Below are positions 4,528 to 9,065 of a stretch of DNA of 9,065 nucleotides, one piece after another (position 1 is the stretch's first letter; each line of letters begins with the position of its first letter). The position numbers and the translations under genes are program-made. Under the pieces are notes generated by a model. That model saw nothing but the letters and a program-made list of their open reading frames with translations, had not been told where the DNA came from and searched no databases. Source of the DNA: Acinetobacter geminorum (GTDB taxonomy: Bacteria > Pseudomonadota > Gammaproteobacteria > Pseudomonadales > Moraxellaceae); assembly GCF_013009345.1 (NCBI RefSeq), contig NZ_JABELE010000034.1, positions 1 to 9,065 of the forward strand, written 5' to 3'.

Positions 4528-5688
4528 ATGTGCTTATTGGAAACAGGAATGTCAGATCTAAATCTTAGCAATCGCTATAAAAAACACGCAGAAACGACCA
4601 ATCGTCGCTTAAAAAAGTTGCACCCAGCTTTTGCACAATTACGTCAAACTCAAAGATATGAGCTATTCAGCCGTCTTCTCGGTTTTCAAAGTTATTACGA
4701 ATTTATAAATCAAAAAACTGAACAATTTTTTGATTACTTGAAGAATAACTCTTCCGAATTAATCAAAAAAATTTCCACTAATTTAATCCATACATTTCCT
4801 GATCTCTATTCCCAAAATCCTGGGAAGGCCCTTGATCACGCTGAATATTTACTTTTAGGAAAACAAATGATCCCTACTATTTCAATTCAATCAATCATTT
4901 CTCAACCTGCAATCACAGATGAGCAAAAGGTAATTCATACCTTCTACCAAAATGTTTACGGCAAAACAGCAAACATTCAAGGGGCAAACCCTCGTCATGC
5001 TGGTAGTGGTGGTCATTGGTTAGAAGCCCAAATGGGCCTAAAACCTAATGGTAACAATGCACCGGATTTATATGGTTATGAAATGAAAAATGCAACAACC
5101 AGCAAAACAACTTTTGGGGATTGGAGCGCTAATTATTATATATTTAAGGATCCAACTATTCCTTCCCCATCCAATCCATCCGTTAGTTTTACACGCCAAG
5201 ACTTCTTTAATGCCTTTGGGAAGCCAAATGCTTTAAAAAACGATCGAATTTCATGGTCAGGTGAACCAGTACCGAAAATCAATCAAACGAATAGTTATGG
5301 TTGTACTTTATTTATTGCTGCGGACAATAGCATTGTTATCTCATATGATTACCAATATGACCAACGCCCAAATAAAGCAGCCTTAATCCCTTTAGGGCTA
5401 CGAAATGGTACAGTCATCTTAGCAAAATGGGATGCAGCATCTCTGAAAAATAAAGTTGAATCCAAATTTAATCAAAATGGTTGGTTCAAATGCGAAACAG
5501 ATGCTTATGGTGTATATCGTGAAATTGTATTTGGCGCACCCCTAAATTACTTAAATTGGTTAGATCTAGTTCGCTCAGGAGATGTTTTCTTTGATAGTGG
5601 CATGTATGAAACTAATAAAAGACCATATTCAATGTGGAGAGCTAACAATAATTTATGGAGTAGATTAATTACTCATAAATATTATTAA
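4528..5688 (+). CDS. Type II restriction endonuclease, PD-(D/E)XK, probably CCNGG or CCWGG
   Basis: The 386-aa protein is the nuclease of the R-M pair and would cut unmethylated sites in incoming DNA. A nuclease signature is visible: Glu166 in GHWLEAQ, Pro179-Asp180 in NAPDLYGYEMK, then Glu185 and Lys187, i.e. PD-X4-E-X-K, followed by TTFGDW. The N-terminal 140 residues are helical and probably bind DNA or form the dimer. The C-terminal half is rich in aromatic residues. The core resembles my memory of the LlaMI-type endonucleases that cut CCNGG, but specificity is inferred mainly from the partner methyltransferase. Two starts are possible: ATG 4528, with AAGG seven bases before it, and ATG 4549 (MSDLNLSNRY), with GGA about eight bases before it. 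The gene converges on the methyltransferase across a shared terminator. Confidence 0.85.
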   Translation: MCLLETGMSDLNLSNRYKKHAETTNRRLKKLHPAFAQLRQTQRYELFSRLLGFQSYYEFINQKTEQFFDYLKNNSSELIKKISTNLIHTFPDLYSQNPGKALDHAEYLLLGKQMIPTISIQSIISQPAITDEQKVIHTFYQNVYGKTANIQGANPRHAGSGGHWLEAQMGLKPNGNNAPDLYGYEMKNATTSKTTFGDWSANYYIFKDPTIPSPSNPSVSFTRQDFFNAFGKPNALKNDRISWSGEPVPKINQTNSYGCTLFIAADNSIVISYDYQYDQRPNKAALIPLGLRNGTVILAKWDAASLKNKVESKFNQNGWFKCETDAYGVYREIVFGAPLNYLNWLDLVRSGDVFFDSGMYETNKRPYSMWRANNNLWSRLITHKYY

Positions 5689-5695
5689 TTTATTA

Positions 5696-5730
5696 ATGAA
5701 ATGCCCTAAATTTTATTTAGGGCATTTCAT
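5696..5730. terminator. Shared bidirectional terminator between convergent R and M genes
   Basis: Positions 5696-5710 (ATGAAATGCCCTAAA) pair perfectly with 5716-5730 over 15 base pairs with a five-base loop. It sits eight bases after the R stop and ten bases before the M stop, so one hairpin can terminate both convergent transcripts. Confidence 0.85.
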
Positions 5731-5739
5731 CACCAATCT

Positions 5740-7014
5740 CTATTTATTACTTATAAATGTATCCATTGTCTCAGCAATTTGTTTGGCAACAGCACGAATA
5801 ACTTTAACGCATACAGAATTGCCAAACTGCTTATAAATTTGGGCTTGTGATACAGCATCAACAATAAATTCCTCGGGGAAGCCTTGTAGACGCGCACACT
5901 CTCGTGGTGTAAGTTTTCGAGGATTCTTACCTAAATGGCTTTGGTCAATTAAAATTTCTGACCCATCTTTATAATATCTAGCACTAATCGTATTTGTATA
6001 AGGACTATCTGCAGTATAAATAGAACATCCAAAACCATTTCCTTTAGTTTTGTGCTCTTCCTTTCTACGTTGATGACCAGCCCATAGCTTATCTGAAATT
6101 GTATATTTGTCTTCTTGTGCATTTAAAAATTCTTGAGACTCTAGAATATCTCCAACTCTTGTTGACTCATATGTAGGTACTGGCCAGTTAAAGTTTTTTT
6201 CAAAGTCAAAGTTTTCACCAAAATAGTCTTTGTCAAAACCAACAATGAAGATGCGTTCTCGATTCTGAGGAACACCAAAATCAGCTGCACGTAAGACTTT
6301 AAAATCCACCCAATAGTTAAGTTTCTTACCTAATGAGTTTCTTGCATCTTCCGACATTGGAATATCATCTAAGGAAATATTACTTTCCCCAGTCAAAATA
6401 TTCAAAATAGTCTGTAATGTCCGTCCTTTATCATGTCCCTTTAATTGTTTTACATTCTCCAACAAAAACGCTTTAGGTCGTTTTTCACATAATATTCTTT
6501 GGATTTCAAAGAACATTGTACCTCTAGTGTCTTCAAATCCTTTTTTTAAACCTGCTTGAGAAAATGCTTGGCAAGGAAATCCGCCCATAAGAATGTCATG
6601 ATTAGGAATCTCTTTAGCTGAAATTTTTGTGATATCTCCTGATGGAACTTCACCATAATTTGCAGCATAAGTTCTTTGAGCGAACTTATCCCATTCAGAA
6701 CTAAATACACATTTTCCACCTAACTCTTGGAAAGGTAAACGGATCCCACCAATACCCGCAAATAAATCAATAAAGGTAAATTTATGATTATTATTTTCTA
6801 TTCTGAAAGGTGCCTCTTCGTGAAGTTCTAGAATTTTAGCAAGCTTAGATTTTGAGGGTTTATGCTCTCCTAACTCCCATCCTCTTACTGTTCTTTCACC
6901 ATTGTCTTTCAGCTCTAATAAGCTAGCTAACTCCAATTGAGTTAGACCTAGCCGCTGTCTCTTTTCACGTATAAGAGTAGCTTCAATTGGTAAAATTTTC
7001 TCTAGTGCGTTCAT
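5740..7014 (-). CDS. C5-cytosine DNA methyltransferase with N-terminal HTH, Dcm/SsoII-like
   Basis: The enzyme transfers a methyl group from S-adenosylmethionine to cytosine C5 in the R-M target, protecting host DNA. From the ATG at 7014 (424 aa), residues 12-66 form an XRE-type HTH. Motif I DLFAGIGG is at 83-90, motif IV GGFPCQAFS carries catalytic Cys148, motif VI ENV is at 186-188, and motif VIII QNRERIF at 250-256. The target region has DKLWAGHQRRK and YTNTISARYYKDGSEILID (about 308-357), followed by motif IX RKLTPRECARLQGFP and motif X QFGNSVCVKV. The target region is close to Dcm and SsoII-type enzymes, pointing to CCWGG or CCNGG. M.SsoII is known to repress its own gene through such a HTH and to activate its R gene. 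A longer frame back to a TTG at 7125 runs through the promoter and operator, so I reject that start. The ribosome site of the chosen ATG is weak. Confidence 0.93.
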   Translation of the reverse strand: MNALEKILPIEATLIREKRQRLGLTQLELASLLELKDNGERTVRGWELGEHKPSKSKLAKILELHEEAPFRIENNNHKFTFIDLFAGIGGIRLPFQELGGKCVFSSEWDKFAQRTYAANYGEVPSGDITKISAKEIPNHDILMGGFPCQAFSQAGLKKGFEDTRGTMFFEIQRILCEKRPKAFLLENVKQLKGHDKGRTLQTILNILTGESNISLDDIPMSEDARNSLGKKLNYWVDFKVLRAADFGVPQNRERIFIVGFDKDYFGENFDFEKNFNWPVPTYESTRVGDILESQEFLNAQEDKYTISDKLWAGHQRRKEEHKTKGNGFGCSIYTADSPYTNTISARYYKDGSEILIDQSHLGKNPRKLTPRECARLQGFPEEFIVDAVSQAQIYKQFGNSVCVKVIRAVAKQIAETMDTFISNK

Positions 7015-7026
7015 AATCTGCCAGTT

Positions 7027-7070
7027 TATCCTGTTTTTTGCCAGGATATCAGATTTTTTGAGATATGCAA
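7027..7070 (-). promoter_or_regulatory. Autoregulated methyltransferase promoter and operator
   Basis: On the minus strand, TTGCAT (7070-7065), a 16-base spacer and TATCCT (7048-7043) give a promoter starting near 7036, about 22 bases before the ATG. A perfect inverted repeat, TATCCTG (7027-7033) and CAGGATA (7042-7048), overlaps the -10 box and the start site. This is the expected place for repression by the enzyme's own HTH. A CCAGG site (7041-7045) lies inside the operator, so methylation could also affect promoter activity. Confidence 0.7.
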
Positions 7071-7132
7071 CTACTGAGCGACCTTGCTTGTCGTCTTCAG
7101 AATCATTTGAATGAAATACAAACAAAGAAAGT

Positions 7133-7160
7133 TTTTAACATAAAATCTCTTATGCGAAAT
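7133..7160 (-). other. pdif site (XerC/XerD), right, inverted
   Basis: On the minus strand it reads XerC arm ATTTCGCATAA (7160-7150), spacer GAGATT and XerD arm TTATGTTAAAA (7143-7133). It is 28 bp like the left site, with a different spacer and small changes in both arms. Its orientation is opposite to the site at 4263-4290. It lies about 60 bases upstream of the methyltransferase promoter. Confidence 0.8.
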
Positions 7161-7228
7161 TAAAATAAAAATGTAAGCCCAAAATAGAATTTCAATTCCA
7201 AAATTGAAACATTTTAATTTTATGAAAC

Positions 7229-7248
7229 TTTTTTCGGTCAATGTTTTA
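7229..7248. repeat. 20-base repeat, copy right of the R-M cassette
   Basis: This is identical to 2770-2789 inside rep. Here it is non-coding, lying between the right pdif site and the promoter of the 98-aa gene. The minus-strand frame would again read KTLTEK, as in Rep, but soon becomes meaningless, so it may be a fragment of a rep 5' end captured by recombination. Confidence 0.7.
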
Positions 7249-7315
7249 TTGAATAAAAACAATAACTTGAATAAAAACAAACTTTCATTTAAAGTAGCTT
7301 TTCTATTACTTTAAA
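7249..7315 (+). promoter_or_regulatory. Repeat-rich promoter of the 98-aa gene
   Basis: TTGAATAAAAACAA occurs twice, at 7249-7262 and 7267-7280, with a period of 18. The second copy starts a promoter: TTGAAT (7267-7272), a 17-base spacer and TAAAGT (7290-7295). A perfect nine-base inverted repeat, TTTAAAGTA (7288-7296) / TACTTTAAA (7307-7315), covers the -10 box and start site. The layout is that of a repressed promoter. Confidence 0.5.
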
Positions 7316-7329
7316 ATGGAATTATCTTG

Positions 7330-7626
7330 ATGAATATCATAAAAGACCTCAATGACCTACCACCAAATATTTTTGGTTTCAGCCCAGAGAGTCTCAGTCT
7401 CGCTGAAGAAAATACTTATTTAGGAAAAGCCATCATAGAACTGCAAAATATCAGAGATAATCTTGGCCTAAAATGTATTCTAATACCTTCATTTTTAACA
7501 GGTAATATTATTATCTCCAATATCAAAAAGGATGAATTTCAAACTTTACTTCAAAAATTTGGTTCAGAAAATTACACAAGTGCTTCTTTTGGTGAGCCCT
7601 TTAGTCATCTGACTATTCCAATTTAA
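7330..7626 (+). CDS. Small hypothetical protein, 98 aa
   Basis: I do not recognise this protein. It is 98 aa with no signal peptide, membrane segment or obvious DNA-binding motif. It begins MNIIKDLNDLPPNIFGFSPESLS, has an amphipathic, probably helical middle (about 28-45) and alternating hydrophobic stretches (ILIPSFLTGNIIISNI) that suggest a small mixed alpha/beta fold. The ATG at 7330 has GGA about ten bases upstream and is preferred over the TTG at 7327. Its promoter is covered by an inverted repeat and tandem direct repeats, so expression is probably controlled. It converges on the 73-aa frame, with only five bases between the stop codons and no terminator. An orphan antitoxin or a small immunity-type protein would fit the size, but nothing visible proves it. 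Confidence 0.7.
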   Translation: MNIIKDLNDLPPNIFGFSPESLSLAEENTYLGKAIIELQNIRDNLGLKCILIPSFLTGNIIISNIKKDEFQTLLQKFGSENYTSASFGEPFSHLTIPI

Positions 7627-7631
7627 GACTT

Positions 7632-7841
7632 TTAGTCCTCATAAAACTCATCAATATCAGCTTGTGTACGAACAATTTTTGTTGGCATTTTCCTAGTTGC
7701 TTCCTCAATACACTTAATAGCTTCTTCATGTGTGAGCTTTCCTTCATCAAGTTGCTCTAACAACAGCTTGGTTTCTGCATCGACTTTGTGACCACCGACT
7801 GCCATGAAACCGATGACTTTATCTGTCAAATTTTCACTCAT
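7632..7841 (-). CDS. Small VbhA-antitoxin-like protein
   Basis: From the ATG at 7841 it is 69 aa, MSENLTDKV... The upstream ATG at 7853 has its AAAGG directly against it, whereas 7841 has GGAA at a workable distance. The central block VDAETKLLLEQLDEGKLTHEEAIKCI resembles the small helical VbhA fold, in which a short '(E)GKLTxEEAI' turn follows a long helix. VbhA antitoxins block Fic-type AMPylating toxins through an [S/T]xxxE[G/N] helix. I do not see that inhibitory motif here, and no Fic gene is in the plasmid. It overlaps the preceding gene by eight bases, so the two are translationally coupled. It could be an orphan antitoxin, or merely share the fold. Confidence 0.65.
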   Translation of the reverse strand: MSENLTDKVIGFMAVGGHKVDAETKLLLEQLDEGKLTHEEAIKCIEEATRKMPTKIVRTQADIDEFYED

Positions 7842-8061
7842 AAACTTTTCCATCCTTTAAGCTATAATGCTTGCTGTGCCCATGTTCTGCAACGTAGTCG
7901 GCTTGTCGTTGCATAAACTCCGCTTCACGTTTTTCGGCTCTTGTGATGCTGTCCTGATCAGCTTGTGGCTCTCTGTTTGACTTACAGTTTAGGAAGCCAA
8001 CACCGCAGAGGACGACAAGAAAAAAAGCAACGCTTCGCTTGGTGGATTTGCTTATATTCAA
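7834..8061 (-). CDS. Small membrane-anchored protein with a TTG start
   Basis: The 75-aa protein has basic residues (KSTKRS), then a hydrophobic segment VAFFLVVLCGVGFL (about 11-24), then a charged tail rich in Arg, Glu, Gln and His. A Cys follows the segment, but FLNC is a poor lipobox because -1 is Asn, so a single N-terminal membrane anchor is more likely than lipidation. The start is TTG at 8061. It overlaps the TGA of the upstream gene by four bases and has a strong AGGAG nine bases before it, which decides the start. It is the middle gene of a coupled three-gene unit. The role is unknown; small anchored proteins like this on plasmids are sometimes entry-exclusion or lysis factors, but no family mark is visible. 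Confidence 0.7.
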   Translation of the reverse strand: MNISKSTKRSVAFFLVVLCGVGFLNCKSNREPQADQDSITRAEKREAEFMQRQADYVAEHGHSKHYSLKDGKVYE

Positions 8062-8900
8062 TTTATCGCACTCCTAATGATCTTTTGCATGTGTTTAATC
8101 ATTTCAGATGTTTCAGCATTGGAAGGAAAAATGGATTTAAGACGCTGAATATAAGACAAATTTAGCTCTCTAAAGTATTCTTTAGACTTCACACCGTATT
8201 TTGCTTTTAAAAGTGAGCGTTCTTTAGCCCACAAAGTTCCAACTTGTTTCCGCACACCTCTAAAGCCGTAATAACTTTCTAGAACCTGTAAATGCTTTTC
8301 AAAATAAGCCCTTTTTTCTTCTTCTGTTTTATTAATACATTCATTCCAACGGTTTATTAGTGTTTGACCGCTCTTTTGAGTTTTCCCAAAAGAACTGGAG
8401 TTAATTCGCCAAGTCCAATCAAAGGAGTTTTTTTCTGTATTCTCAAACTCGTCCCGAATCGAACGCTTTTGAGTCAACCGAACCAATTCATAATTGCTGT
8501 AGCTGATTGGAGAAGTGAACACATAAGAAAATTTTTCTGCACCTTGCACATGCTTTTTCAAAATCTCATTAACATGATTAATATCGACAGAACCATCGTA
8601 AATTTTAGATGAATCGATATTACAAAATAAGAAAAACTTAATCGGTAACTTATGTTCCGTTGCACTCAAAAAATCAAAGTCGGGATCTCTTTCAAAAATC
8701 TGAGGATCTTCCCGAACTAGAGAAATCATCTCTTTCGTAAATTCGTCCGTTGTATAAATTGAGGGATTGATTACTAAATCGAAAGTTGGTTCACCTTTTG
8801 CCTTTAAATCGAAGCGTTGTTTGGGAGTCAATCTCAACTGATAACGATCAGCCCATTTTTCAACAAACTTATGAAATTCTTCACTAGATTCGAATTCCAT
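8058..8900 (-). CDS. Unrecognised plasmid protein, about 280 aa
   Basis: First gene of the coupled operon. I chose ATG 8900 (MEFESSEEFHKF), with AGAAG five bases upstream; the frame is open to ATG 8993 (311 aa), but the extra 31 residues look unlike a protein N-terminus and neither upstream ATG (8993, 8960) has a ribosome site. The protein is soluble and charged, with no signal peptide or membrane segment. Its N-terminal third contains LTPKQRFDLKAKGEPTFDLVINPS, the middle is aromatic and acidic, and the C-terminal half is strongly basic and helical with many Lys, Arg and Tyr (for example SYYGFRGVRKQVGTLWAKERSLLKAKYG). This composition suggests nucleic-acid binding. I see no relaxase HUH motif, recombinase or ATPase signature. 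A plasmid mobilisation or maintenance role is possible but unproven. Its upstream region continues across the circle junction to the hairpin at 78-121. Confidence 0.7.
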   Translation of the reverse strand: MEFESSEEFHKFVEKWADRYQLRLTPKQRFDLKAKGEPTFDLVINPSIYTTDEFTKEMISLVREDPQIFERDPDFDFLSATEHKLPIKFFLFCNIDSSKIYDGSVDINHVNEILKKHVQGAEKFSYVFTSPISYSNYELVRLTQKRSIRDEFENTEKNSFDWTWRINSSSFGKTQKSGQTLINRWNECINKTEEEKRAYFEKHLQVLESYYGFRGVRKQVGTLWAKERSLLKAKYGVKSKEYFRELNLSYIQRLKSIFPSNAETSEMIKHMQKIIRSAIN

Positions 8901-8988
8901 AGTTACTTCTGAGTATAAGACAGCAGAACTTCTAACAATGCAGTCCTGCAACCTTTGCATCACGACTTTAGAGTTACATGAGAAATAG

Positions 8989-9065
8989 ATCATTCAAAAA
9001 TCTTAAATCGACTAAATTAGCTTGAAAATATATTTTTATTTGTAATTTAACAATAGGAATTTAAT
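8989..9065. repeat. Terminal redundancy, right copy
   Basis: This is identical to 1-77 and marks circular closure. It should be counted once. It forms the upstream region of the minus-strand operon that starts near 8900. Confidence 0.95.

Larger units (their letters stand above)
4263..7160. mobile_element. pdif-bounded restriction-modification module
   Basis: Two 28-bp XerC/XerD sites in opposite orientation (4263-4290 and 7133-7160) enclose exactly the endonuclease gene, the methyltransferase gene, their promoters and their shared terminator. In Acinetobacter plasmids, pairs of inverted pdif sites define modules that move by host XerC/XerD recombination, including resistance, toxin-antitoxin and other cargo. 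Both XerD arms point inward and both XerC arms outward. The cassette carries no recombinase of its own, as expected for this type of module. Confidence 0.75.

Noticed and set aside
7071..7280. 69-codon minus-strand frame upstream of the methyltransferase
   Set aside because: It runs through the right pdif site and is Phe/Leu/Ile-rich nonsense. Only KTLTEK, from the 20-base repeat, resembles a real protein.
7965..8061. Classical lipoprotein signal in the 75-aa protein
   Set aside because: The residues before the Cys are FLN, and Asn at -1 does not fit the lipobox, so I describe only a membrane anchor.
8364..8612. 82-codon + strand frame in the last operon
   Set aside because: It is antisense to the 280-aa gene and has no ribosome site or family resemblance.

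Overview
The window is a complete small circular plasmid that has been linearised. Bases 1-77 recur exactly at 8989-9065, so the unique circle is 8988 bp. It is AT-rich and most likely from Acinetobacter or a close Moraxellaceae relative. Reasons: two XerC/XerD sites of the pdif type that shuffle modules in Acinetobacter plasmids, a HTH/coiled-coil 'plasmid replication DNA-binding protein' of a type common there, and a ColE2-type Rep with its origin at the 3' end of rep.

Layout. (1) 1-1855 holds no convincing intact protein gene. It starts with a 21-bp hairpin (78-121) and a good promoter (161-189). About 1.25 kb follows that looks like one large structured RNA on the + strand: many hairpins, five helices capped by GNRA loops, a three-way junction, and UUGGCN loops with exactly matching NGCCAA partners elsewhere in the RNA. 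After it come a short repeat, a relic of a gene tail (1619-1720) and the ColE2-type origin (about 1826-1858). (2) 1856-3963, all on the minus strand: the HTH/coiled-coil protein, a small secreted protein, and the Rep initiator. A + strand terminator in the rep leader suggests an antisense copy-control RNA. (3) 4263-7160 is a restriction-modification cassette bounded by two inverted pdif sites. A PD-(D/E)XK endonuclease and a Dcm/SsoII-like C5 methyltransferase with an N-terminal HTH converge on a shared hairpin terminator. A perfect inverted repeat overlaps the methyltransferase -10 box and contains one of only two CCNGG sites I can find in the plasmid. (4) 7249-9065 holds a lone 98-aa unknown gene behind a repeat-rich promoter, and a minus-strand, translationally coupled operon of three: an unrecognised protein of about 280 aa, a small membrane-anchored protein with a TTG start, and a small VbhA-antitoxin-like protein.

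How it fits together: Rep and its origin maintain the plasmid, the R-M cassette probably stabilises it by killing cells that lose it, and the large RNA takes up about 14% of the molecule with no known role. One UUGGCG loop of the RNA is complementary to the loop of the putative rep antisense RNA, which suggests, but does not prove, a link to copy-number control. No relaxase, oriT, resistance gene, IS or CRISPR array was seen.
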